This document shows positions 52,310-61,575 of a DNA stretch of 64,000 nt, piece by piece; the first letter of the stretch is position 1, and the number at the start of each line of letters is the position of its first letter. The notes under the pieces were generated by a model that was not told where the DNA came from, made no database searches, and saw only the letters and a list, made by a program, of their open reading frames with translations. Origin of the DNA: Leptospira dzoumogneensis (GTDB lineage: Bacteria > Spirochaetota > Leptospiria > Leptospirales > Leptospiraceae); the NCBI RefSeq assembly GCF_004770895.1, contig NZ_RQHS01000005.1, positions 372,001 to 436,000 of the forward strand, written 5' to 3'. Made by a program: the position numbers and the translations under genes.

Positions 52310-54070
52310 ATGCTGCAAAACAACTACTTCAACGATGTATCCGACCTAAGGTTACATTTCGATCATATTATCAATTGGAAGGAAATCGTGGATTCCTACG
52401 AGGGCGGATTTACCGATGCCGCAAAATATAAGGCGGGAGACGAAAGATTTTCTGCTGCACCTTCTTCTCATGAAGAAGCATTAGAATATTATAAAACCTT
52501 ACTGGATTCAGTGGGAGAATTCGCGGGCAAGGAAATCGCTCCTTATGTTGCCGAACTGGATAAAGTGGGAGTAAAATTCGAGAACGGAAAAGTAGTATTC
52601 CCGGAAAAACTATTGGAGATCGTCCGAAAAGCAAGAGATGCAGGATTGCAGCCTACAGGTTTTTCCAGAAAATACGGCGGTTTAGGAGTTCCTTGGACTG
52701 TCAGAGCGTTCTTTAGCGAAATATTATATAGAGTGGATGCATCCGTTTGTATCTCCATAGGTTGTGTGAACTTAGCGGAGATCGTAGAAAAGAACGGAAG
52801 CGAAGAATTAAAAGACGAATGGTTGCCTCGTTTAGCCGCGGGAGAATTTGCATGTGCAATGGGACTTACGGAGCCAGATCACGGTTCCGATCTACCTGGA
52901 CTTCGCACTAAAGCCACTCATAAAGAAGGAAATATTTATCTATTAAACGGAACCAAAAGATTTATCACACAAGGATGCGGTACTGGAGAAATTCCAGCGA
53001 TCCTTCTTCTTTTAGCCCGAACCGGAAATCCCGGAAGCGGAGCAAGAGGACTTTCCTTCTTCTTGGTTCAATCCAAAGACGTACAAGTTGCAGGAATAGA
53101 AAAGAAGATGGGGCTACATTGTTCTCCGACTTGTGAGATCGTTTTAGAAAATACTCCGGGTATCTTGATCGGAGAAGAAGGTCACGGACTTATCAAACAT
53201 ACGATGGGAATGTTGAACGGTGCCCGTATGGGAATTTCCCAACAAGGAGTAGGGATCGCACAAGCGGCGTTAGCCGAAACTAAAAAATATACTTCGGAAA
53301 GGATACAATTCGGGAAACCGATCGGTACAATTCCTGCAGTTCGCAAAATCCTTCGCAGAATGGAAAGAGAAACTATGGCGATGCGCTGTTTAATGTTGGA
53401 AGGCGCCCGTGCAATGGACCTATATTATTTCAGAGGAGATCATCTGAGAGAAAAGGGCGCCACAGAAAGGGATCTGAAATCTGATGTTGTTCTGAAGTAT
53501 TGGGAAAAGTTAGCCGGAATACTCACACCTATTTCCAAGTTTTATTGTTCCGAGTCCTGCGTTAAGATTGCAGGTGACGCAGTCCAACTTCATGGAGGAG
53601 CAGGCTTCACCGAAGATTATGATGTCTCTAGAATTTATAGAGACTCGCGGATCACAACCATCTACGACGGAACTTCTCAAATCCAAGTCAATGCGAGTAT
53701 AGGTGGGATCGTTACAGGAATGAGCGGTCACGGTTTCTTGAGAGAATATATAGACAACGAATGGACTCATTTCCCTACCGAAGAGACCAAAGTTCTTTCG
53801 GATGTTTGGGACGGTTTCCAGGAATCTGTCGCTATGTATAAGGATCTTGCGACTTCCGAGGAAAGAGAAGAAACAGCGGACGAGATCGTATGGGCAAGTG
53901 CCAGACTTCTTTCCGGTCTACTATTCTATCGTTCTACGCTTCGTATTCCGGAAGAGCTTAGAGCGGATCGACTTTCTCATGTGGATGAATATAATCTGGA
54001 TAGTCTCGGTTATATGGAAGGTCTGAAGGCGAAGTTAAAGGTAAAACTTTCCGCTAGACAAGCGGTTTAA
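52310..54070 (+). CDS. Acyl-CoA dehydrogenase with C-terminal extension
   Basis: A 586-residue flavin acyl-CoA dehydrogenase, longer than the usual 380, of the type with an extended C-terminus (as in DmdC-like enzymes). FAD/substrate motifs: CAMGLTEPDHGSDLPGL, TKRFITQGCGTGE, ERIQFGKPIG, VQLHGGAGFTEDYDVSRIYRD. In the catalytic position the usual Glu of YEGTSQIQ is Asp453 (IYDGTSQIQ). It oxidises an acyl-CoA, chain unknown. The ATG lacks a strong ribosome site; TTGACC stands upstream near 52255. Confidence 0.9.
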   Translation: MLQNNYFNDVSDLRLHFDHIINWKEIVDSYEGGFTDAAKYKAGDERFSAAPSSHEEALEYYKTLLDSVGEFAGKEIAPYVAELDKVGVKFENGKVVFPEKLLEIVRKARDAGLQPTGFSRKYGGLGVPWTVRAFFSEILYRVDASVCISIGCVNLAEIVEKNGSEELKDEWLPRLAAGEFACAMGLTEPDHGSDLPGLRTKATHKEGNIYLLNGTKRFITQGCGTGEIPAILLLLARTGNPGSGARGLSFFLVQSKDVQVAGIEKKMGLHCSPTCEIVLENTPGILIGEEGHGLIKHTMGMLNGARMGISQQGVGIAQAALAETKKYTSERIQFGKPIGTIPAVRKILRRMERETMAMRCLMLEGARAMDLYYFRGDHLREKGATERDLKSDVVLKYWEKLAGILTPISKFYCSESCVKIAGDAVQLHGGAGFTEDYDVSRIYRDSRITTIYDGTSQIQVNASIGGIVTGMSGHGFLREYIDNEWTHFPTEETKVLSDVWDGFQESVAMYKDLATSEEREETADEIVWASARLLSGLLFYRSTLRIPEELRADRLSHVDEYNLDSLGYMEGLKAKLKVKLSARQAV

Positions 54071-54080
54071 GATTTAGGAA

Positions 54081-54170
54081 CCGCCAGGGATGCGAAGGGC
54101 TTGTCACGAAGTGACGAGGGCGAATGCCCGAGCCCGTAGCAGCCCGGTCCGAACGAAGTGAGGAGGCGGC
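54081..54170. repeat. GC-rich palindromic element before fliD
   Basis: GTCAC-GAA-GTGAC (54103-54115) and GGGC-GAAT-GCCC (54118-54129) are perfect small hairpins, enclosed by CCGCC (54081-54085) and GGCGG (54165-54169). The region is much richer in G+C than its flanks. No coding frame is credible. Confidence 0.5.
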
Positions 54171-54244
54171 CAAACAATCGAAAAAAAGCGTTTTTGTCCT
54201 TATACTTTTAGGAAATCGGTCGATGGAATTAGAAGGAGGGGACT

Positions 54245-56188
54245 ATGCCCGCATTCTCTATTCCGGGATTGAGTTCCGGCCAGGATACGAACCAAATCGT
54301 AAAAAAACTGGTAGAGCTGGAAGCAAAGCCGATTCGCCGTTTGGAAAAACAAAACGGTTTCAATCAGGCTCAGGTCAAGGCATGGTCCGATCTTAAAACT
54401 CTCACTACAGACCTCCAGAACAAAACACGAGAAATTATTTCTTTCACGGCGCCATTTGCAACTAAGTCGATCGTTTCCGATCCGGAAGGTGTGATCACCG
54501 GGGACGCTGCGCGTTCTGCAAGCAGTGGAAAACGTAAGATAGAAGTGAAAGAACTTGCTACATTTCATCAGATCTCAGGCGATCCTATCGATTCAGAGAG
54601 AAAGATACCCGCAGGGACTTTTAAAGTACTTTCAGGAGAGATAGAGAAGGAGATCGAGTTCCAAGGCGGAACTATCCGAGATCTTTATCTTACGATCCGC
54701 ACCGCTGCTGCGGGGATCGTTCAGCCTACTATCGTAAAAGTAGACCAGGATAAAACGGTTTTAACGTTAGCTGCTTCTCAATCCGGTAAAGATAATCAAT
54801 TAAAGTTTGATGACCCGAATGGAGTTCTTAAGGCGGCTTCTCTTGTAGGAGGAATGCTTCCTCAGGACCCGCCTCAATCTTTTTATCTTCCTTGGGAAGC
54901 GAGCCAGACGAATCCATTTCAACCGGATAAATACGGTATGACTGCGGATTCTAAGCCTACATTTATCGCGGCAGATCCCGAAAAAAAAGAACCTTCTAAG
55001 ATCAAATTGAGTTCCAAACAAGCATTCCAATTTCATGTGGATGCGAAAGAAGGGAAGAAGGGAGCAAGGATCGAGGCTACTCTTTCCGAACCTTTGGAAG
55101 AAGGAGAGACAATCTCCTTGGGTGTGATCTACGACCAAGACGAGCAGGACAAAGTATTTTTAGAAACTGCCTATCACAAAGAAGGAAGGGTCCGAGTTAC
55201 TTTTAAATCCAATATGGATGGAAAGAAGATCCATAAGGTAATCGTGATCAACCAAACCGGAAAGGAGAAGGAATTCTCTAATTTCAGATTTGTTCTTCCC
55301 GCCGAGTTCAACGGAGCTAAACCCGCAAAGACGATTGTAGAAGCTAAGGATGCGGTCTTTTTAGTGGACGGAATCGAGATCACTCGACCTAAAAACGAAG
55401 GTCTGACCGACGTGTTGGATGGAGTTCTTCTGAACCTGAACAAGAAGAGCGAAGGTGGCCCGGCTACAGTAGATATCAAAGTGGATTCCGCAAAAGGGAT
55501 CCGAATGATCAAAGAATTTATAGAAGCATATAATAATGTTCTAAAATACTCTAAGGACGCCACTGCCGTTAACAGAGAGAGTGGGATCAGCGATTCTAAA
55601 CTGGAAGATCCGGACATTACCAGATCCTTCTGGGAAGGAAAAACTAAAACAGGTATTCTTGCCGGAGAAAACTCTGTCATCCGTTTGGTCGCGGGTATGA
55701 AAACAGTGACCACTTCTTCTTTTCCTGCGTATCCTAATTCAGAGATCAGAACTCTTTCCGATGTTGGGATTTCAACGGGAGAAGTGGGAAGTAAATGGGC
55801 GGATATCCAGGAAGGTTTTCTCGCTCTGGATGAGGCAAAACTCGCGGCAAAACTTGCGGAAAACCCGGACGCGGTCCGTCATTTATTCGCACAGGATACG
55901 AATTCAGATGCCAGAATGGACACCGGAGTTGGTGTAAATCTGGTAGAACATTTGAAACCTTATACTCAGTTCGCCGGCGGACTGGTTACAAGCAAGATCA
56001 AATTATTAGAAGAGCAAGTCTCCGATAATAACAAGAAGATCAAAAACTTCGAATCACACTTAATGAGTTACGAAAAAAAGCTCAAAGAGAAGTTCCTATA
56101 TATGGAGCAGGGTGTGGGTAGAAACAAGGCCGTCGGTTCCTATCTGAATAATAATCTCAATAGGGGACAGGGCGGAGATGATAAATAA
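54245..56188 (+). CDS. fliD: Flagellar hook-associated protein 2 (filament cap)
   Basis: FliD (647 residues) caps the periplasmic flagellar filament and helps flagellin assemble. The N-terminus SIPGLSSGQDTNQIVKKLVE and LEKQNGFNQAQVKAWSDLKT are typical; the C-terminal coiled coil (KLLEEQVSDNNKKIKNFES ... LKEKFLYMEQGV) matches the FliD D0 region. It is longer than enteric FliD because of extra central domains. GGAGGGG lies before ATG 54245. The 56219 gene follows 30 nt later. Confidence 0.9.
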   Translation: MPAFSIPGLSSGQDTNQIVKKLVELEAKPIRRLEKQNGFNQAQVKAWSDLKTLTTDLQNKTREIISFTAPFATKSIVSDPEGVITGDAARSASSGKRKIEVKELATFHQISGDPIDSERKIPAGTFKVLSGEIEKEIEFQGGTIRDLYLTIRTAAAGIVQPTIVKVDQDKTVLTLAASQSGKDNQLKFDDPNGVLKAASLVGGMLPQDPPQSFYLPWEASQTNPFQPDKYGMTADSKPTFIAADPEKKEPSKIKLSSKQAFQFHVDAKEGKKGARIEATLSEPLEEGETISLGVIYDQDEQDKVFLETAYHKEGRVRVTFKSNMDGKKIHKVIVINQTGKEKEFSNFRFVLPAEFNGAKPAKTIVEAKDAVFLVDGIEITRPKNEGLTDVLDGVLLNLNKKSEGGPATVDIKVDSAKGIRMIKEFIEAYNNVLKYSKDATAVNRESGISDSKLEDPDITRSFWEGKTKTGILAGENSVIRLVAGMKTVTTSSFPAYPNSEIRTLSDVGISTGEVGSKWADIQEGFLALDEAKLAAKLAENPDAVRHLFAQDTNSDARMDTGVGVNLVEHLKPYTQFAGGLVTSKIKLLEEQVSDNNKKIKNFESHLMSYEKKLKEKFLYMEQGVGRNKAVGSYLNNNLNRGQGGDDK

Positions 56189-56218
56189 AGGAATTATAAT
56201 ATAAACGGAGGAATCACC

Positions 56219-57187
56219 GTGGAAATATTCGTAAACGAGCAAAAATTGGAAAGCGTCATCGAAAATGAAAAGAACCTGGGAGAGGTTTTCGACGCGGTAC
56301 GTCGCTGGGTGGAAACTAACGGCAAATTTTTATTATCCTGCGTTGTGGACGGGGAGGAATTTACCCAAAACACAATGCGTGATTCTTCCATTTCAAAGGC
56401 TTCCAAGATGGAATTTTTTGTAGGAGAAGAACTGGATATTCTGATCAGTTCTCTCCATGAGTTGGATTCTTATGTGGATAAGGTAGGAACTACTTTGCTC
56501 GGCAGAGATTCTCTAACTGAAAAAGAATCCAAGGAACTAGGAGACGGAATAGAATGGATCCGTAGTCTTTTGGAATCCGCAGGTAAACTTTTAAAACTAA
56601 AATACGATCAGATCAAACCAATGGGTACAGGTTCTACAGTAAGCGATATCCTGGATGAATTGAGCCGCAATTCTTCCAAACTGGATGGGACTACTGCAAT
56701 CGAAGAGTTTTTGGAATATCTAAGAGATCTGAAATTATTCGTGATGGATCTGGTAGCAAGAGCTTCCGTTCTGGATCTGGAACTTCCCACTTTGAGAGAA
56801 ATTTTAGATACTTTTATCAAGGCTGTTCCCGCTTTAAAAGAAAGTTTCGTAAAAGTAAACGAGAGTTATCAGGCCGGAAAAGACGAGGTGGCAACACATC
56901 TTCTTACCCAATCCGTTTCTCAGATCAATGTTCTTCTGACTTCGTTTATCACTTTAAGACAAAAACTTCCCGGTATGGATTTCTCTAAGATCCAGATCGC
57001 AGAAAGGACTTTTGAAGAAAAAACAAACGACTTAAACGATACACTTGCTTCCGTTGCTTTGGCTTTGGAAGAAAAAGATATTATTCGTGCAGGAGATATT
57101 ATAGAGTATGAGATCCCTGCTGTTCTGGATGAATTTCTTCCATTCTTGGAAAAAGTAAAAGAGCAGGCGGATTCTCTCGCAGTCTAA
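56219..57187 (+). CDS. Conserved hypothetical, FliD-linked
   Basis: A 322-residue acidic, helical cytoplasmic protein that I do not recognise. The first 70 residues form a small ubiquitin-like/beta-grasp-like fold (MEIFVNEQKLESVIENEKNL in two halves, ending FLLSCVVDGEEFT). The rest is helix bundle (ALASVALALEEKD and similar). GTG start with GGAGG 7 nt upstream. Thirty nucleotides after fliD, so probably cotranscribed and perhaps a flagellar chaperone or assembly factor; this is inference. Confidence 0.6.
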   Translation: MEIFVNEQKLESVIENEKNLGEVFDAVRRWVETNGKFLLSCVVDGEEFTQNTMRDSSISKASKMEFFVGEELDILISSLHELDSYVDKVGTTLLGRDSLTEKESKELGDGIEWIRSLLESAGKLLKLKYDQIKPMGTGSTVSDILDELSRNSSKLDGTTAIEEFLEYLRDLKLFVMDLVARASVLDLELPTLREILDTFIKAVPALKESFVKVNESYQAGKDEVATHLLTQSVSQINVLLTSFITLRQKLPGMDFSKIQIAERTFEEKTNDLNDTLASVALALEEKDIIRAGDIIEYEIPAVLDEFLPFLEKVKEQADSLAV

Positions 57188-57246
57188 AAATCTGCGCAAG
57201 CGACTATAGCTGCTTTTTCTTTGGCCCGCGTAGCTTGCGGGTCGCG

Positions 57247-59037
57247 CTAACCGTTAATTTCTAAACAGAATAAGGTTAGATCGTCCGTCATGATCCCGTC
57301 TCCGAAGGATTCCGAATAGGATACTAAGGAGCGGATCAGGCTGTCCGAATCCTGGTAAGAAAGTTTTTTTACCGCTTCCACAAGAGTTGCATTTCCCATC
57401 GGAATTCCTTTAGATCCCCTGACCTCGAATAAACCGTCGGAATATAATAATACCCTGTCTCCAGGTTTTAGTTGTATCTGAAAATCCTCCAAGATAGGGG
57501 TCCCTACGGCGAGTAAGACCCCTCCTTTTCCTTGTAAATCCAAGGTTTGTCCGTCTCTAAGAAGAAGCCCAGCATGGTGACCTGCATAACTATATTCTAA
57601 TATTCTTGTGTTAGGGTCGTATTTAAGGAAAACCGCGGATATAAAATGTTGTGTCACTACGGAAGAAAGCAGATCATTCGTGAATAATAAACCTTCCTTA
57701 GGTTTGTTTCCTTTTCTGGAAAATACGTTAAATGAGATGGATGCCATTGCAGCTACCATCGCAGAGGAGATCCCATGTCCTGAAACATCCGCGAATAGGA
57801 TCTCCAGACTTCCGTCCGCACTTTCGGAACAATTCAGAACATCTCCTCCTACTCTATCGTAAGGGCGGAAATAGGAGAATATCTTAAACTTATCCGAGCT
57901 CGGAAAATCCCGAGTAGTGATCGTGTTTTGGACTTCTCTTGCTATATCTAGATCTCGGATCACCCTGGAGTAGAGCATATTGATCCTTTCCGAAGCTTCT
58001 TTCTTTTCGGTAATATCCCGAAGAACGTACACTTTGCCTAAGTCTCTTCCTGAAATTGGGATTTCGGATTTGGAAACTTCTAGATAAACCGAATCGGAAG
58101 AGGGGAACATATCTTCTTCGGAAGAGATCTTTTTTGTTTCCGAAAACTTTCTTTTGAAGTCCATTCTGGAAAATGGTCTTCTTGTAAATCCTTCTAAAAA
58201 TTTTCCTAGATCCAGCTTTTCGGGTGTGGGAGTCGCTTTAGGAAAACCTAACATTTCTTTTGCACTTTCGTTCCAATATAACAGGTCATCCGAAGCGGAT
58301 AATAGGATCACACCTTCTCTTAGCTTTGCATATAATTGGAGTGCGATCTTTTCCAATCGGATCTCTAAAAATCCGTATTTTGCGATCGCTATAAATACGC
58401 AGGCGGATTGGATCACACTTACACTTCCGCTCAAAGGAGGATAGTTTAGATCTCCTTTGGATAAGATCCTAGGAAGTACGGTGGTCAAAAATCCAAGCAC
58501 GGATGATAAGAATGTTCCGAATGCCAAAAGGTAACATTGTTTTCTGAATCCTATCTCTTCTTTCCTGGATTCGAAAATCAAAAGAAAGATAGCATATACC
58601 GGAGGAGAAACCGTAAGTAGATTGATCCCATATACATAAAGAGGACCTTGTATAAGCATATCCCCCCAATATTTTCTTTCTACTCCTACTATGATCCAAT
58701 CCGTGGTTAGCGTGATCGGAAAGATTGCGAGAGCTAGTCCTCTTAAAAGATATAGAACTATATTCGGATTTTTTGATAAGAATGCGAATACGAACTCTAA
58801 AAATAAAGGACCGACCAATAACCAGGAAATAGAGCTGATCTTAAAGATCCATATCATCCAATGGAACGGTAAGAAGGACCAATATAGGATAATAGAAATG
58901 ATCCAGAGGCTCAATGCGCCCGAATACAAAAGATATAAATGAACTACTTTATGTTTTCCTTTTAGAGCTAAAACATAAGTGAACAGCCATAGATTGATGA
59001 ATAATGCGAATAATGGAAGGATCAGATACGGGTTCAT
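57247..59037 (-). CDS. 7TM-PAS-SpoIIE (PP2C) phosphatase
   Basis: A 596-residue membrane protein with seven membrane helices (1-225, 7TM histidine-kinase-like), a PAS domain (about 235-345; ends YVLRDITEKKE) and a PP2C-type phosphatase (about 370-596). The metal-binding acids are intact: DRVGGDVL, FADVSGHGISSAM, LYSDGLFEV, MTDDLTLF. Such proteins dephosphorylate STAS antagonists to free sigma or kinase pathways. It overlaps the closely related gene at 59034 by 4 nt. Confidence 0.9.
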   Translation of the reverse strand: MNPYLILPLFALFINLWLFTYVLALKGKHKVVHLYLLYSGALSLWIISIILYWSFLPFHWMIWIFKISSISWLLVGPLFLEFVFAFLSKNPNIVLYLLRGLALAIFPITLTTDWIIVGVERKYWGDMLIQGPLYVYGINLLTVSPPVYAIFLLIFESRKEEIGFRKQCYLLAFGTFLSSVLGFLTTVLPRILSKGDLNYPPLSGSVSVIQSACVFIAIAKYGFLEIRLEKIALQLYAKLREGVILLSASDDLLYWNESAKEMLGFPKATPTPEKLDLGKFLEGFTRRPFSRMDFKRKFSETKKISSEEDMFPSSDSVYLEVSKSEIPISGRDLGKVYVLRDITEKKEASERINMLYSRVIRDLDIAREVQNTITTRDFPSSDKFKIFSYFRPYDRVGGDVLNCSESADGSLEILFADVSGHGISSAMVAAMASISFNVFSRKGNKPKEGLLFTNDLLSSVVTQHFISAVFLKYDPNTRILEYSYAGHHAGLLLRDGQTLDLQGKGGVLLAVGTPILEDFQIQLKPGDRVLLYSDGLFEVRGSKGIPMGNATLVEAVKKLSYQDSDSLIRSLVSYSESFGDGIMTDDLTLFCLEING

Positions 59038-60779
59038 GGTCCGATCTCCAAGGCCAACATAGCCAAGTCGTCATTGTGTTTTCCATTCCCGAATTCCAAC
59101 GCTTTTCTGTGAGCTGCTTCCAATAAAGAGCGGGTGTCCCTATCCGCCATTCCTTGGATCCAATCTAAGAATTCTTCGTAACCGAAAATTTCTCCCAGAT
59201 CATTCTTCACTTCGTATAAACCGTCCGAATAGAATAATAATCTATCGGAAGTTTGCAGGTCGAAATGATAATCGTTCAAATGTAATTCTTTGACGGCGAG
59301 TAAGATCCTGCCTTCTCCTTCCAGAGGGTAAATTTTACCTTCTCTGAAAACGAGCATAGGATGATGCCCCGCGTAAGAGAATCTTACTCTATTTTCCTGA
59401 GGATAAAAACTGGCATAGACTGCAGAGATATGATGATGCAATACTACCTTAGAAAGCATTTCGTGGATCTCGGACAAACTTTCTTTGGGAGAAAGTTTTT
59501 TATCCGATACGATCTGGAACGCGATGGAAAGCATTCCTCCCACCATGGCTGAGGCGATCCCATGACCTGAAACATCCGCGAATAATATATCCACCCTTTC
59601 TCCGGGATGTTCAATCACTCTCAACATATCCCCGCCTACCTTGTCTATCGGTTGGAAAAAAGAATGTATCCTATAGGAACCTTTGTCCGGAAATTTTTGG
59701 GTAATGATAGAAGCTTGAGTAACGCGAGCAATCTCTAGGTCATTTACGATTTGTGAATATAATTGGTGGATCTTCTCTTGTGCTGCTTTTTTTTCAGTGA
59801 TATCTCTTAAAAGATAAAGAGTTCCCGATTCATTCTCCGTGATCCTGATCTCCGAAACCGTAAGTTCTATGAATTGTAAGACCGAGTTACCTATTAACTG
59901 ATAGTCTCTAGGAATATGATCCTGCTCTTGTCTATAGTTTGCAAAATGCCATTCAGGTTTGAACAGACCTTCTCTGGATGGAGAACCGTCTAAGATCGCG
60001 ATCGCTGCCTGGTTCGCAAAAAAGAACTCATGGTTCTCTTTTGTAAGAACGATCCCATCGTGAATGTCTCGGAATAATTCGACTGCGATCCTTTCTAAAC
60101 TGATATTTAAAAATCCGTAACGTGTGATCGCCACAAAAATGAAAAATGCCTGTATACTGATCGCTGCAGGGCTTAATGGAACGAATAAAAATCTACCTTG
60201 TTCGTCCAGATTAAATAATTCGGTATAAGCGCTGATCCCGAGTGCGATCGTGGTGCCCCAGATCCAAAAATTCAATTGTTGTCTGATCTTTCTTTGTTTT
60301 GTCCTGAATCTTTCTTTTAAAAGAAGATACAGTCCCCAGATCGCAGGACCACTGACCGCAATCGTACTAAATGGAACGAATAAGATCCCCGGTTCTAATT
60401 CGTAACCCCAATCATATAGAATAGAACCTTTGATGATCCAATCCGTAGATGCGGTTAAGAAGATAGTGAGAACCACGGAAAAACGGAAGAATGGGAGTAG
60501 GATTGTCGAACGAATGTTTAAAAATCTATGTACTGTTTCTAAGAATAAGAGGCCAACAGGGATCCAGGTAAAACAAGAAAGTTTAAAAATAGGAGTCATC
60601 CATTCGGGGGGAAGCATGCTCCAATATAAAATATAAGAAACCAGCCAAAGATTTAAGAATAGAACGAATCGCAAAAAGTCCCGGATAACTGCACTTCGGA
60701 ACCTTCTCGCGAAAACATATGAAATAAGAAGAGTATTTATGATTAGAGCGCTTATTGGCAGAAAAAGGTAATAATTCAT
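59034..60779 (-). CDS. 7TM-PAS-SpoIIE (PP2C) phosphatase, paralogue
   Basis: A 581-residue paralogue of the preceding gene with the same layout: seven membrane helices, PAS (ending LLRDITEKKAAQ), and PP2C phosphatase with DKVGGDML, FADVSGHGIASAM, FYSDGLYEV and HNDDLAML. ATG 60779 aligns with the paralogue's start (MNYY against MNPY); an in-frame ATG at 60800 is less likely. Its TGA overlaps the downstream ATG (ATGA). Both arose by tandem duplication and then diverged in the sensor half. Confidence 0.88.
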   Translation of the reverse strand: MNYYLFLPISALIINTLLISYVFARRFRSAVIRDFLRFVLFLNLWLVSYILYWSMLPPEWMTPIFKLSCFTWIPVGLLFLETVHRFLNIRSTILLPFFRFSVVLTIFLTASTDWIIKGSILYDWGYELEPGILFVPFSTIAVSGPAIWGLYLLLKERFRTKQRKIRQQLNFWIWGTTIALGISAYTELFNLDEQGRFLFVPLSPAAISIQAFFIFVAITRYGFLNISLERIAVELFRDIHDGIVLTKENHEFFFANQAAIAILDGSPSREGLFKPEWHFANYRQEQDHIPRDYQLIGNSVLQFIELTVSEIRITENESGTLYLLRDITEKKAAQEKIHQLYSQIVNDLEIARVTQASIITQKFPDKGSYRIHSFFQPIDKVGGDMLRVIEHPGERVDILFADVSGHGIASAMVGGMLSIAFQIVSDKKLSPKESLSEIHEMLSKVVLHHHISAVYASFYPQENRVRFSYAGHHPMLVFREGKIYPLEGEGRILLAVKELHLNDYHFDLQTSDRLLFYSDGLYEVKNDLGEIFGYEEFLDWIQGMADRDTRSLLEAAHRKALEFGNGKHNDDLAMLALEIGP

Positions 60780-60997
60780 AGGCCTGACGCTTCGAGGCAT
60801 CCTAACCGGGTCCTAATTCGGAATCAATCCCGAATGACTTGTCGACGGACCTTTTTTAGGCCTGAAAACCGCAGTTTTTGCGGAGTTTAAAATCCAGGAA
60901 ACAGGATTTGTTTATTAAGAAAATAGATTGCGTTAGACGACATTGTATATAGAATTGACGCGACTAACGCTCCGTCGCGGCCTAAGAGGGAAATCGA

Positions 60998-61555
60998 ATG
61001 AGTGGACTGGATCCGGTAGGAACGATGGAACCTAGCTCCGATTATTTGATCCAAGAATCAATATCCTATCCTTCAAAAGAGGCTCCGATACTTTCCTTTA
61101 AAGGAGTAACTCTTACTCCGGTATGTATTTGCCCTGAATGCGGGGTATCCAGTAAAACTCCATGGTACAAGTCCAGAGGAAGGCTTAGAGATTGGGCTGC
61201 ATTTTTGGAAGAAGTCAGATATATTATCTGTTCCAACGAGTCCTGCCGGACAAAATACTCTCAAAAATACCTTTTAGATTTTCCGAAAGGGACCAGTATT
61301 TTAAATAAATCGAATTTACTTCATTCTTTAAAAACTTGGTTCGAAGAGTTTTCAGGGAAAGAGATCGTTTTGGTAGAAGAGGAGGGCTTGGGCGGCTTAT
61401 CTTGGGATCCGTTCTTTCAATCCGTGCCGAATTGGGCGGATCATATTCCTACTCATTTATTTGCAAATATCCTGCGATATACTCCTCCAAAGGATTTGGA
61501 AGGTATTCTTTTGGGAAGAAAAGGAATTCTTATATTCGGCGGATTTAAATTTTAA
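60998..61555 (+). CDS. Hypothetical protein with zinc-ribbon-like cysteines
   Basis: A 185-residue cytoplasmic protein of unknown function. Cysteines in CICPECGVSS and IICSNESCRTKYSQ form two CxxC-like pairs for a single zinc. The rest shows no known domain. ATG 60998 has GAGGG 7 nt upstream. The 200 nt before it hold several small inverted repeats. Confidence 0.6.
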   Translation: MSGLDPVGTMEPSSDYLIQESISYPSKEAPILSFKGVTLTPVCICPECGVSSKTPWYKSRGRLRDWAAFLEEVRYIICSNESCRTKYSQKYLLDFPKGTSILNKSNLLHSLKTWFEEFSGKEIVLVEEEGLGGLSWDPFFQSVPNWADHIPTHLFANILRYTPPKDLEGILLGRKGILIFGGFKF

Positions 61556-61575
61556 GAAAACCTGATATGAAGCGA

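Noticed and set aside
57188..57246. Terminator between the fliD-linked gene and the phosphatase genes
   Set aside because: Short stems (AAGCG.../...TGCTT, CCCGC/GCGGG) are present but stems are weak or lack a U-tract.
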